Shown here piece by piece: positions 7,290-14,902 of a stretch of 17,590 bases of DNA. Made by a program: the position numbers and the translations under genes. The notes under the pieces are model-generated. The model made no database searches. It had not been told where the DNA came from and was given only the letters and a program-made list of their open reading frames with translations. Each line of letters starts with the position of its first letter. Position 1 is the first letter of the stretch. The stretch is taken from contig JBILTF010000046.1 of NCBI GenBank assembly GCA_044371675.1, forward strand, positions 1-17,590. Reading direction: 5' to 3'. The stretch is from CAIZGX01 sp044371675 (GTDB taxonomy: Bacteria > Bacteroidota > Bacteroidia > Flavobacteriales_D > Sanyastnellaceae).

Positions 7290-10259
7290 ATGTTTAAAAA
7301 ATTACTCACTCTTTTTATCCTTTCTGCAGGAATGACGAGTAGTGCATTTGCTTTCGATGTCACCTTTTCGGTAGACTTGAATGGCAGTGGACTAACAAAC
7401 GCTTCCCTGAACGGTAACTTTAACGGCTGGTGCGGCTATTGCGCGCCAATGACTGATGCAAATGCCGACGGTGTTTGGGAAATTACTATCCCACTTGCTG
7501 CTGGCACCTATGAATACAAATTCACTGCGAACTCAGGTAACAGTTGGGAAAGCCTTGACCCTGGTTCAATTTGCACGTTAACGACAGGTCCAAACACGAA
7601 TAGAATTATCACTGTTACTGCAGATACAACTGTTCCAACAGTATGTTGGGGAAGCTGCTACGCTTGTGGCGTGCAAACACCAACTCACGATGTTACTTTT
7701 CAAGTAGATATGGAAAACGTAACTGGCTTTAATACTCCCGAAGTTAAAGGGTCATTCAACGAATGGTGCCCTAACGGTAACTGCAATCCTATGAGTGATG
7801 CAAACGGTGACAACATCTGGGAAGCAACTGTCACAATTCCTGAAGGAAACTACGAATATAAATTTGCCTACGACAATTGGACAGGCCAAGAAATGCTTAC
7901 ATCTGGCTCGCCTTGTACTGTAACAAATAGCGGATTTACGAATAGAAAACTTAGCCTTACAGCGAACACCACATTAAGTGTCGTTTGTTGGGGGAGTTGT
8001 GCTTCTTGTTCAGTAATAACCGGTTGTACAAACCCAAATGCAGTGAACTACAACGCAGCTGCTGTTTCAGACAATGGTTCTTGTTTGTTAGCTACAACTT
8101 TCAACGTAGAAATGAACTGTACTGATCCTTTCACCAATGTATACATCACTGGTCCTTGGTGCAATTGGTGCGGACCAGGCACGGACAACATTCTTACTGA
8201 TGTTAACGCCGACGGAATCTTCAATGGTACACTTAACTTCCTAGCTGGAAACGTTGAGTATAAATACTTGGTTGAAACCGGGGTCCAAGAGAACCTTATA
8301 GACGATATGCAAAACGGTGGGACTTGTGCACCAATTACAGATTACTCAAGCTACGCAAACAGACGAATTGTAGTAGGTACCACAACCGACGACACCTTCG
8401 GAAAATGCTCTGCATGTGATGGTGTTGTTGCTGATCCTTGCGATCTATTAACCCTTGCTTTCGATGACGCAGGATCACTTGCAAATTGGTCAACTGTTGC
8501 AGATGCGATTCTTCCAGAAGCGAGTATGACTTGGGACGCTACAGGTGCATTGCGTATCAGTGGTTCTAACACTTCAACTGCTATCGGAAAAGCATACATC
8601 TTCCAATACCTAAACAACGCGGTTAACTACAACGGAAACTCAACGGTACAACTTGAATTTGACGTTAAATCTGTTGGAGCCCTTGTTGGAGCTGCCTTAC
8701 AACTTCAAACTGAAATCCCAGGCGCTGGTGTTGTAAATAATAACAACCTTGAAACTGCTGGAATCAATGAAAATACATGGACACACTATTCATACATCTT
8801 CAATACTGTTAGTGCTGGTTCTAATTTCCGCATGCATTTCAACATGGCTGCTGGAGCATCCCTTGGAGCTGGTGGAACTTTATTGGTTGACAATATTGAA
8901 TTGAATTGTTATACTCCAGTAGTTATCGCTGGATGTACTGACCCAACTGCTTTTAACTACAACGCAGCAGCTACAGAAGACGACGGTTCTTGTACTTACC
9001 CTGTTACGTATAACGTAACTTTCCAAGTAGACATGAATAACAGTGGCCTTTCTAACGCTTCATTGAATGGGACATTTAATGACTGGTGCAACGGCTGCAA
9101 TGCTATGACCGATGCAAATGCTGACGGAATTTGGGAAATTACTATTCCACTTGCTGCTGGAACTTATGAGTATAAGTTTGCATCCGGTGCTGGGCCAGGG
9201 TCAATATTTGAATCCTTGACTCCTGGGTCTTCATGTACCGTAACCAACTTCGGATATACAAATCGCGCTTTAGCTGTAACATCTGATTTAACTATTGCTA
9301 CAGTGTGTTTTGGATCTTGTCTAGCATGTAATCAAGCGCCGGTGACCTACCCCATTACATTCCAAGTAGACATGCAAAATGTTACAGGATTTACAACTCC
9401 AACAGTAAATATTTCTCTTGACGATTTTTGTGGAACCTGTCACCCACTGACAGATGCCAACAGCGACGGTATTTGGGAGACAACTTTAAACCTTGAAGCC
9501 GGAGACTACGAATATAAATTCGCCTACGACAATTGGGCAGGAGACGAAAACCTAACACCTGGTTCTCCTTGCACTTTGACAACTGGTATTTACACTAATC
9601 GCACTCTAGCAGTTTCTGCCGCAAGTACATTGCCTGTCGTTTGTTGGGGAAGTTGTTCAGAATGTGGTAGCACAGCAACGCCCGTAAATGTAACCTTCCA
9701 ATTAGACATGGCCCAATATATTGGTTCTTTCACCACTCCTCATGTAGGCGGCACGTTCAACGCATGGTGTCAAAATTGTGCTCCAATGTCAGATGCTAAC
9801 GGAGACAATAAATGGGAACTTACTATTCCATTGATTCCTGATACATACGAATACAAATTTGCGTTAGATTCTTGGAATGCAGAAGAAAACCTAGTTGATG
9901 GTTCTACTTGTACTATCACTACTGGAAATTTCATAAACCGTACGATCACGGTTACCGACGCTGAAACACTTCCTGCTGTATGTTGGGAAAGCTGTGAATT
10001 ATGTATTGATTTCGTAGACGAAACTTCAAACACTCTTTCAGTTTATCCGAACCCTTCAAACGGAAACATTCGCATCAACAGCAACTTGGCTCTTCCATAT
10101 AACGTTGAAGTATTCGACCTTTCAGGAAGAAAAGTTCAAGACATGAAAGTGTTCCAATCAAATACTGAAATCAATTTGGAAAACCTATCTAAAGGTGCTT
10201 ACCAAATCAGAGTTTCAAACAACTTCAATAGCGTTCGCGAGACCGTTATTATCAACTAA
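7290..10259 (+). CDS. T9SS-sorted multi-module glucan-binding protein (989 aa)
   Basis: Layout by residue: signal peptide 1-21; six-Cys starch-binding-fold modules at about 22-131 and 133-243; GCTNP spacer repeat 245-265; a divergent module 269-382; a jelly-roll-like CBM (CBM4/9 type by look) at about 384-546; a second GCTDP repeat 548-568; modules at 575-687, 689-798 and 800-908; and a T9SS type A sorting domain from about 912 (YPNP at 919-922). Typical modules show FNxWC, PMxDANxDxxWE, YEYKF and VCWxSCxxC. The fifth lacks the FNxW part (LDDFCGTC). No catalytic residues are recognised, so the protein probably holds polysaccharide at the cell surface or in the medium. Its stop shares one base with the ATG of the GH16 gene (TAATG), so binding protein and enzyme are made together. 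The fold usually binds alpha-glucans, yet the partner enzyme is a beta-glucanase, so substrate stays open. Confidence 0.88.
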   Translation: MFKKLLTLFILSAGMTSSAFAFDVTFSVDLNGSGLTNASLNGNFNGWCGYCAPMTDANADGVWEITIPLAAGTYEYKFTANSGNSWESLDPGSICTLTTGPNTNRIITVTADTTVPTVCWGSCYACGVQTPTHDVTFQVDMENVTGFNTPEVKGSFNEWCPNGNCNPMSDANGDNIWEATVTIPEGNYEYKFAYDNWTGQEMLTSGSPCTVTNSGFTNRKLSLTANTTLSVVCWGSCASCSVITGCTNPNAVNYNAAAVSDNGSCLLATTFNVEMNCTDPFTNVYITGPWCNWCGPGTDNILTDVNADGIFNGTLNFLAGNVEYKYLVETGVQENLIDDMQNGGTCAPITDYSSYANRRIVVGTTTDDTFGKCSACDGVVADPCDLLTLAFDDAGSLANWSTVADAILPEASMTWDATGALRISGSNTSTAIGKAYIFQYLNNAVNYNGNSTVQLEFDVKSVGALVGAALQLQTEIPGAGVVNNNNLETAGINENTWTHYSYIFNTVSAGSNFRMHFNMAAGASLGAGGTLLVDNIELNCYTPVVIAGCTDPTAFNYNAAATEDDGSCTYPVTYNVTFQVDMNNSGLSNASLNGTFNDWCNGCNAMTDANADGIWEITIPLAAGTYEYKFASGAGPGSIFESLTPGSSCTVTNFGYTNRALAVTSDLTIATVCFGSCLACNQAPVTYPITFQVDMQNVTGFTTPTVNISLDDFCGTCHPLTDANSDGIWETTLNLEAGDYEYKFAYDNWAGDENLTPGSPCTLTTGIYTNRTLAVSAASTLPVVCWGSCSECGSTATPVNVTFQLDMAQYIGSFTTPHVGGTFNAWCQNCAPMSDANGDNKWELTIPLIPDTYEYKFALDSWNAEENLVDGSTCTITTGNFINRTITVTDAETLPAVCWESCELCIDFVDETSNTLSVYPNPSNGNIRINSNLALPYNVEVFDLSGRKVQDMKVFQSNTEINLENLSKGAYQIRVSNNFNSVRETVIIN
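8022..8084 (+). repeat. GCTDP-type spacer repeat, copy 1 (in CDS)
   Basis: Encodes 21 residues from G-C-T-N-P-N to D-N-G-S-C. This Cys-bounded, Asn/Asp-rich unit recurs in large secreted Bacteroidota proteins, often between domains, and may bind calcium (inference). It is 21 codons long like copy 2 and shares the 14-mer AACTACAACGCAGC with it. Confidence 0.7.
8931..8993 (+). repeat. GCTDP-type spacer repeat, copy 2 (in CDS)
   Basis: Encodes 21 residues from G-C-T-D-P-T to D-D-G-S-C, separating the jelly-roll domain from the last three modules. It is closer to the common form of the repeat than copy 1. Confidence 0.7.
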
Positions 10260-11284
10260 TGAAGTTTAGATTTCTATTGTTCGTCTTTGCGTGTGGCTTC
10301 GGCCACGCGCAAGGACAAACATGGAATCTTATCTGGTCCGATGAGTTCAATGGAACGACCATTGACAATACCAAATGGACACATGAATTAGGTACCGGCG
10401 ATTGGGGTTGGGGAAACAACGAACTTCAATACTACACAGCCAGCACCAACAACAGCTTCGTTAGCAACAGCGAGCTTCACATCCTTGCCAAAGAGCAAGT
10501 CATCAACACCAGTAATTATTCATCAGCTCGTCTTGTAACCAAGGACAAATTCTCTTTTCAATATGGAAAGGTAGAAGGTCGTTTGAAAGCTCCTGCTGGA
10601 CAAGGCTTATGGCCGGCATTCTGGATGCTCGGACAAAACATTGGTTCCGTTAGTTGGCCGCAATGTGGCGAAATTGACATTATGGAACACGTGAACAACA
10701 ACGCCTACATCAATGGCACCGTTCACTACAACAACAACGGACACGTATACGTCGGTGGTCAATACTACACGAACGTTGAAGAATATCATGTTTATTCCAT
10801 TATTTGGAATCCCTCTTCCATTCGTTTTTATGTAGATGGAAATATCTACTACACGCAAAACATCTTAAATAATACCGGCGGGACTGAAGAATTTCACAAC
10901 GATTTCTTCTTCATCTTAAATCTTGCTGTAGGTGGAAACTGGCCTGGAAATCCGAATGCATCTACTGTATTCCCAGCTGAAATGAAAGTAGATTACATCC
11001 GCGTTTATCAGCAAAACACCATTGGTGTAGAAGAAGAAACCGCTCAAGAAATCAATTGTTATCCAAATCCTGCAAACAACGTATTCAACGTTGAAAATCC
11101 TTTTCTCTCTCCCACCTTCACGTGTAAGATTTTCGCTCTAGACGGAAGACTTATTTATTCTGAATCCTCTCAAGATCGCACCACACATATTCCTTGCTCC
11201 GACTGGACCAACGGTATGTACTTCGTTGAATGCTCTAATTCGAATGGTCAATCTTTGAAGAAATTATTTCTGATTCAGAAATAA
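10259..11284 (+). CDS. GH16 endo-beta-glucanase (laminarinase-like) with T9SS tail
   Basis: Signal peptide 1 to about 18-20 (MKFRFLLFVFACGFGHAQ). The GH16 catalytic domain spans about 21-255. The signature E-I-D-I-M-E gives Glu138 as nucleophile, Asp140 as helper and Glu143 as acid/base. Typical GH16 sequence surrounds it: WSDEFNGTTID near the start, GLWPAFWMLG before the motif, then FFFILNLAVGGNWPG and MKVDYIRVYQ at the end. The ExDxxE form is that of beta-1,3 or mixed-linkage glucanases. Retaining hydrolysis of internal beta bonds is expected outside the cell. Residues about 258-341 are a T9SS type A sorting domain (YPNP 268-271). The start overlaps the preceding stop by one base. The 3' end overlaps the convergent TlpA-like gene by 21 bases within a palindrome. 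Exact substrate (laminarin, lichenan, other) cannot be fixed by eye. Confidence 0.92.
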   Translation: MKFRFLLFVFACGFGHAQGQTWNLIWSDEFNGTTIDNTKWTHELGTGDWGWGNNELQYYTASTNNSFVSNSELHILAKEQVINTSNYSSARLVTKDKFSFQYGKVEGRLKAPAGQGLWPAFWMLGQNIGSVSWPQCGEIDIMEHVNNNAYINGTVHYNNNGHVYVGGQYYTNVEEYHVYSIIWNPSSIRFYVDGNIYYTQNILNNTGGTEEFHNDFFFILNLAVGGNWPGNPNASTVFPAEMKVDYIRVYQQNTIGVEEETAQEINCYPNPANNVFNVENPFLSPTFTCKIFALDGRLIYSESSQDRTTHIPCSDWTNGMYFVECSNSNGQSLKKLFLIQK

Positions 11285-11285
11285 T
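11263..11285. terminator. Perfect 23-bp palindrome spanning two convergent stop codons
   Basis: Arms of 11 bases (11263-11273 and 11275-11285) are perfect reverse complements around a single central T at 11274. Both convergent genes end inside it: GH16 ends ...LFLIQK-stop and the TlpA-like protein ends ...LFLNQK-stop, which differ only because the central base reads T or A. It could act as a bidirectional transcription end or 3'-end stability hairpin. No strong U-run follows on either strand, so a classic intrinsic terminator is not certain. Confidence 0.5.
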
Positions 11286-12448
11286 ACAAGAGCATTTTCA
11301 ATCTCCTTCGTGTGCTCGGTGTAATGCACTCCTGTACCTGGACCATAAAACCCCGTCCACACCTTCTTAACCTCTCCATCTTTACCAATCAAGATCAACG
11401 TTGGAAAAGACATTACGTGATTCAATTGCGCAAAAACTATTGCAGCAGCCTTCTGCGGCGAATCAGCCCCACTACCGAGGTAAACAGGATATGGCAAGGC
11501 CATTTGCTTGGCTTGAGAATTAATGCGTGTAAACGCCACTTGCTTATCGGTTCCGCGTTCGAATGAAACCGGAACCACTTCCAATCCTTGCGCATGGTAC
11601 TTTTCATACATCGACTTCACGAATCGTGATTCGTCGGTGCAATTCGGACACCAAGTTCCCATAATCTGAACCAAGGTGACTTTCCCCTTCCAATCTTTCT
11701 CACCGAATGATCGTTCGGTTTTTGTGTCCACACTTAGTTTCAGTTCAAGCGTCTCCTTCGGATTCTTCATCCACGTCAACTCATCTGCTTTTCGCAATTC
11801 AAAAGTTGCATCAGCTTCACCTGTGAACTTCGCCAAGTAATGCTTTCCACTCATGAAGATTCCTTCAATCTTATTGTCTACCAATTGACCGGCTAAATAG
11901 AACAAATGCGTCCCGTCGAATGCCGATAAATAGAAGCGGTTATTCTCAAAGGGTTCACCCTGTAAATAGCGGTAGTCGCCGGTTTCGGTCAATACAGTTC
12001 CGTAAACAACGAACTCTTCTCGAACAGCAGCCATATCTAGAATGGCAGGAACGGAGTCGTCTGCAAAAACAATTTTGTACTTCGCGTGAACAGGCATATG
12101 CACCTTCGTGTCGAACTCACGCACCTTGTTTCCTATAATTTGAAACGGAATGCGATAATCGCCAGTACGCGTTGAATCTACCCACTCTCCAGTAAGAATT
12201 CCCTTTTCCTTCTTTCCTTCAAAATAGGTGTTGAAAAGAGGAAGACTCGACTTGAAGGTCGAGTCTTTTCCCCATTTAATTTCAATTGGAATGCGCTCTA
12301 CGCCATTCACTATTTCCCACTGAACATCGGTCTTTAATTCAATGCGACAAGGGATACTTTTGTCTTCAATCTTAAACACAATCAGATGCGATTGTGAGAA
12401 AACAGTTCCGCTGAAAGCAGCGAAAAACAAGAGCATCCAAGTCTTCAT
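11264..12448 (-). CDS. TlpA-like periplasmic thioredoxin-domain protein (394 aa)
   Basis: Signal peptide 1-19 (MKTWMLLFFAAFSGTVFSQ). Residues about 20-235 form a beta-rich N-terminal domain that I do not recognise. Residues about 240-394 are a thioredoxin fold of the TlpA/ResA type with W266-C267-P-N-C270 as the redox site and a cis-Pro segment (MSFPTLILIG). Such proteins reduce or exchange disulfides in the periplasm, for example in cytochrome c maturation or stress defence, and many Bacteroidota paralogues have undefined partners. The start shares one base with the stop of the aldehyde dehydrogenase gene (TAATG). The last 21 bases overlap the GH16 gene on the other strand. A link to folding the cysteine-rich modules of the neighbouring locus is conceivable but only speculative. 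Confidence 0.88.
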   Translation of the reverse strand: MKTWMLLFFAAFSGTVFSQSHLIVFKIEDKSIPCRIELKTDVQWEIVNGVERIPIEIKWGKDSTFKSSLPLFNTYFEGKKEKGILTGEWVDSTRTGDYRIPFQIIGNKVREFDTKVHMPVHAKYKIVFADDSVPAILDMAAVREEFVVYGTVLTETGDYRYLQGEPFENNRFYLSAFDGTHLFYLAGQLVDNKIEGIFMSGKHYLAKFTGEADATFELRKADELTWMKNPKETLELKLSVDTKTERSFGEKDWKGKVTLVQIMGTWCPNCTDESRFVKSMYEKYHAQGLEVVPVSFERGTDKQVAFTRINSQAKQMALPYPVYLGSGADSPQKAAAIVFAQLNHVMSFPTLILIGKDGEVKKVWTGFYGPGTGVHYTEHTKEIENALVLFLNQK

Positions 12449-13992
12449 TAGAAATCGAATTTAATTCCTTGAGCCAATGGCAAAGAGGTAGAATAGTTAA
12501 TGGTGTTGGTTTGTCTGCGCATGTAATTTCTCCACGCATCAGATCCGCTCTCGCGTCCACCACCCGTCTCTTTCTCTCCACCGAACGCACCACCAATCTC
12601 AGCACCGCTGGTTCCGATGTTCACGTTTGCAATTCCGCAGTCTGAACCTTCGCAACTTAAGAAACGCTCTGCTTCACGCATGTTTGTCGTCATAATTGCA
12701 CTCGACAATCCTTGAACAACACCGTTTTGCATAGCAATGGCTTCGTCCAATTCTTTGTACTTCATGATGTATAAAATCGGAGCAAACGTTTCGTGCTGAA
12801 CAATTTCCAAGCTGCTGTCCTTCACTTCTGCAATACACGGCTTCACGTAGCATCCGCTCTCAAATCCTTCTCCGGTTACAACGCCACCTTCAACAATGAA
12901 GTTCGCACCTTCTGACTTCGCTTTCTCAATAGCCTTCAAATACGTATCTACAGCAAGCGTGTCGATCAACGGTCCAACGTGGTTGTTCGAATCCAATGGA
13001 TCTCCAATGCGAATCTGTCCGTAAGCCGTAACCAACTTCTCCTTCACTTCATTGTAAACACTTTCGTGAATAATTAAGCGACGGGTTGAAGTACAACGCT
13101 GACCGGCAGTTCCAACTGCACCGAACACCGCGCCAATAATGGTCATTTTAAGATCGGCATTCTCTGTTACAATAATGGCGTTGTTTCCACCTAATTCCAA
13201 CAAAGACTTTCCGAAACGCTCTGCTACTTTCGCTCCAACAATGCGACCCATGCGGGTGCTTCCTGTTGCTGAAATTAACGGAACACGAGTATCAACAGTC
13301 ATCATCTCACCCACTTTCACATCGCCCGAAACAATGCTCGAAATTCCTTCCGGCAAATTGTTTTCAGAAGCAATTTCATTCCAAATATTTTGACAAGCGA
13401 TTGCACAAAGCGGTGCTTTTTCAGATCCTTTCCAAATACATACGTCTCCGCAAATCCAAGCCAATGCACTGTTCCAAGCCCATACTGCTACTGGGAAATT
13501 AAACGCTGAAATGATTCCAACGATTCCAAGCGGATGCCACTGCTCATACATGCGGTGGCCCGGACGTTCGCTATGCATGGTTAATCCGTATAGCTGACGC
13601 GACAATCCAACCGCGAAATCGCAGATGTCAATCATCTCTTGCACTTCACCCAAACCTTCTTGCAAGCTCTTGCCCATTTCATAGCTCACCAACATGCCCA
13701 ACTCTTGTTTGTAATCGCGAAGGCGATTTCCAAACTGACGAACAATTTCGCCACGCTTTGGACCCGGCATTAAGCGCCATGTTTTGTATGCTTCTTGCGC
13801 AGCCTCTACCACACGATTGTAATCATCTGCCGTGGTAGCCTGCACCTTTGCAATCTCTTTTCCATCAACTGGAGAAAACGACGCAAACAAATCACCGTTT
13901 GAAAAAAAGTTTTGTCCCGTGCTGGTTCCCAAATTCTCTGCTTGAATTCCCAGTTTCACGAACACGTCTGACATATCCATAGAATTGCTCAT
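12448..13992 (-). CDS. ALDH7-family aldehyde dehydrogenase (aminoadipate-semialdehyde type)
   Basis: The protein is an NAD(P)-dependent aldehyde dehydrogenase close to antiquitin/ALDH7. Landmarks in the 514-aa form: SAFNFPVAVWAWN with oxyanion Asn165; LLELGGNNAI with general base Glu267; and GTAGQRCTSTRR with nucleophile Cys300. The ELGGNNAI and GTAGQRCT context is that of ALDH7, whose members oxidise L-2-aminoadipate 6-semialdehyde in lysine breakdown and also act on osmolyte and lipid aldehydes. The start at 13992 was chosen because a perfect -7 element lies just upstream (14014-14021). The longer frame from 14040 would start before the predicted transcript does. Met at residue 5 or 7 is also possible. 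Length is normal for the family. It forms a two-gene unit with the TlpA-like gene by a TAATG overlap. Confidence 0.9.
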   Translation of the reverse strand: MSNSMDMSDVFVKLGIQAENLGTSTGQNFFSNGDLFASFSPVDGKEIAKVQATTADDYNRVVEAAQEAYKTWRLMPGPKRGEIVRQFGNRLRDYKQELGMLVSYEMGKSLQEGLGEVQEMIDICDFAVGLSRQLYGLTMHSERPGHRMYEQWHPLGIVGIISAFNFPVAVWAWNSALAWICGDVCIWKGSEKAPLCAIACQNIWNEIASENNLPEGISSIVSGDVKVGEMMTVDTRVPLISATGSTRMGRIVGAKVAERFGKSLLELGGNNAIIVTENADLKMTIIGAVFGAVGTAGQRCTSTRRLIIHESVYNEVKEKLVTAYGQIRIGDPLDSNNHVGPLIDTLAVDTYLKAIEKAKSEGANFIVEGGVVTGEGFESGCYVKPCIAEVKDSSLEIVQHETFAPILYIMKYKELDEAIAMQNGVVQGLSSAIMTTNMREAERFLSCEGSDCGIANVNIGTSGAEIGGAFGGEKETGGGRESGSDAWRNYMRRQTNTINYSTSLPLAQGIKFDF

Positions 13993-14013
13993 TGATTCTT
14001 TTATTTTAGATTG

Positions 14014-14021
14014 CAAAGGTA
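14014..14021 (-). promoter_or_regulatory. Candidate -7 element for the aldehyde dehydrogenase operon
   Basis: The minus strand reads TACCTTTG, an exact match to TAnnTTTG. It gives a leader of about 15 bases before the ATG at 13992. The closest TTG upstream is about 16 bases away, a little short for a -33 element. Confidence 0.5.
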
Positions 14022-14049
14022 CAACGTGCAAATACATCAATAGATGTTT

Positions 14050-14057
14050 TACCTTTG
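14050..14057 (+). promoter_or_regulatory. Candidate -7 element directly before the HYC_CC_PP-like gene
   Basis: TACCTTTG here is the exact mirror of the element at 14014-14021, so the divergent region holds a perfect inverted pair. The ATG lies only four bases downstream, so the transcript would be leaderless or nearly so. No TTG at the usual spacing is seen, which lowers confidence. Confidence 0.4.
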
Positions 14058-14061
14058 AAAT

Positions 14062-14532
14062 ATGCGGAAGCTCACCCTGATATTTATCTTGGGCCTATAC
14101 AGCTTAATGTCTTTCGGTCTGGAAGCCAAGCTGCACTTCTGTTGTGGAAAATTACAAGCCATTCATTTCTTCGAATTCGGCGACGAGCATCACGACGATT
14201 CTCACTCCGATCACAAAGGTTGTTGCCATTCCGAAGGCTGCTCGGAAGATGTGCTTATCGCCCTTCAATACGAAAGCGAACACGAGCAATGCGCATCTCC
14301 TTCTGTTCCGCAATTATTTGCCGCTACACCTGAAGCTACTTATTTTTTATTTTATGTTGAAGGAAATTGCCAATCGGCCGATCTTCAACCTAAATCATTC
14401 GTCCCGATAGTCTTTGAGCGGTATTCACTTTTCTGTTGCAGAAAATTGAACGGCGAAGCCGATGACCGCAAAGCGGATGACGCAACACGTTGTGATGACC
14501 ACTTCGTGGATGACGCTTTAAAAGCGATGTAG
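14062..14532 (+). CDS. HYC_CC_PP-like Cys/His-rich small secreted protein with odd tail
   Basis: Residues 1-22 look like a signal peptide or membrane anchor (MRKLTLIFILGLYSLMSFGL). H-F-C-C-G-K-L follows at 25-31, then an Asp/His-rich stretch (43-51) and K-G-C-C-H-S-E-G-C at 52-60. A closing segment, FVPIVFERYSLFCCRKL, ends near residue 129. This resembles the Bacteroidota HYC_CC_PP family, often found beside HMA proteins and TonB receptors, with a presumed metal-binding role, copper most likely. The family end is expected near residue 130. The last 26 codons (GEADDRKADD and on) come from a mini-hairpin array (14451-14529) and give repeated Asp-Asp pairs. That tail looks like a late addition and may not serve the protein. 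The gene leads a three-gene metal cluster. Recognition is by pattern only. Confidence 0.75.
   Translation: MRKLTLIFILGLYSLMSFGLEAKLHFCCGKLQAIHFFEFGDEHHDDSHSDHKGCCHSEGCSEDVLIALQYESEHEQCASPSVPQLFAATPEATYFLFYVEGNCQSADLQPKSFVPIVFERYSLFCCRKLNGEADDRKADDATRCDDHFVDDALKAM
14451..14529 (+). repeat. Array of five mini-hairpins joined by GATGAC linkers
   Basis: GATGAC occurs at 14461, 14476, 14494 and 14509, with a last GATG at 14526. Each preceding segment is a different short palindrome: GGCGAAGCC (14452-14460), CGCAAAGCG (14467-14475), GCAACACGTTGT (14482-14493, with one G-U pair), CACTTCGTG (14500-14508) and GCTTTAAAAGC (14515-14525). The C ending one linker pairs with the G that begins the next and closes each stem. 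The stems differ in sequence while pairing is kept. The array begins exactly after codon 130 of the HYC_CC_PP-like gene and ends just before its stop. Confidence 0.75.
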
Positions 14533-14557
14533 AAAAAAATCAAAAATCTTATTTCAA

Positions 14558-14899
14558 ATGAAAAACATAATTGTGCTTGCTTTATGCATGCTTTCATTCA
14601 GCGCGTTTGCGCAAAAAACAAAAAACACAACTGCAAATTTCTGGGTAGCCGGTGCGTGCGGTATGTGCGAAACCACCATTGAAAAAGCAGTTGATGTGAA
14701 AGGTGTTGTCGCTTATGATTACAACCTGACCATGCATCGATTAGAAATTACTTTTAATCCAACGAAAATTACGCTTGATAAAATTCATTCGCTGATCAAT
14801 GCCGCTGGATACGACACCGAGAAGTCGAACGCAACCGATGCGCAGTACAGTCGCGTTCACGGATGCTGCAAGTACAGAAGCATGGCCCCACACAAGTAA
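14558..14899 (+). CDS. Periplasmic heavy-metal-associated (HMA) domain protein
   Basis: Signal peptide 1-19 (MKNIIVLALCMLSFSAFAQ) followed by one HMA domain, about residues 26-92. The metal site is G-A-C34-G-M-C37-E, the CxxC of the HMA family, and the end of the fold reads IHSLINAAGYDTEKS. A second Cys pair, H-G-C-C-K-Y, lies near the C-terminus (about 104-109) and could add metal ligands. The family binds Cu(I) or similar soft metals and passes them to partner proteins. Export to the periplasm and the position three bases before a TonB-dependent receptor gene suggest that it collects metal from, or delivers it to, the receptor route. The start is the first ATG after the upstream stop and is supported by the signal peptide. 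Confidence 0.9.
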   Translation: MKNIIVLALCMLSFSAFAQKTKNTTANFWVAGACGMCETTIEKAVDVKGVVAYDYNLTMHRLEITFNPTKITLDKIHSLINAAGYDTEKSNATDAQYSRVHGCCKYRSMAPHK

Positions 14900-14902
14900 T
14901 CC

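Noticed and set aside
11264..12448. TlpA-like protein as a dedicated oxidoreductase for the cysteine-rich binding modules
   Set aside because: It is attractive because of adjacency, but the gene is in a different operon with a metabolic dehydrogenase and no shared regulatory site was found, so it is kept only as a speculation.
13993..14040. Longer aldehyde dehydrogenase start at 14040
   Set aside because: It would lie upstream of the perfect -7 element at 14014-14021, so the transcript would not contain it; the extra residues also do not look like part of the ALDH fold.
14055..14333. Overlapping plus-strand open frame in the HYC_CC_PP-like gene
   Set aside because: Its sequence is low-complexity Arg/Ser-rich and shows no family features, while the 14062 frame has a signal peptide and ordered Cys pairs.
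14451..14529. GATGAC array as a CRISPR or tRNA-like element
   Set aside because: Repeat unit and spacers are far too short for CRISPR, spacers are palindromic, and no cloverleaf can be drawn.
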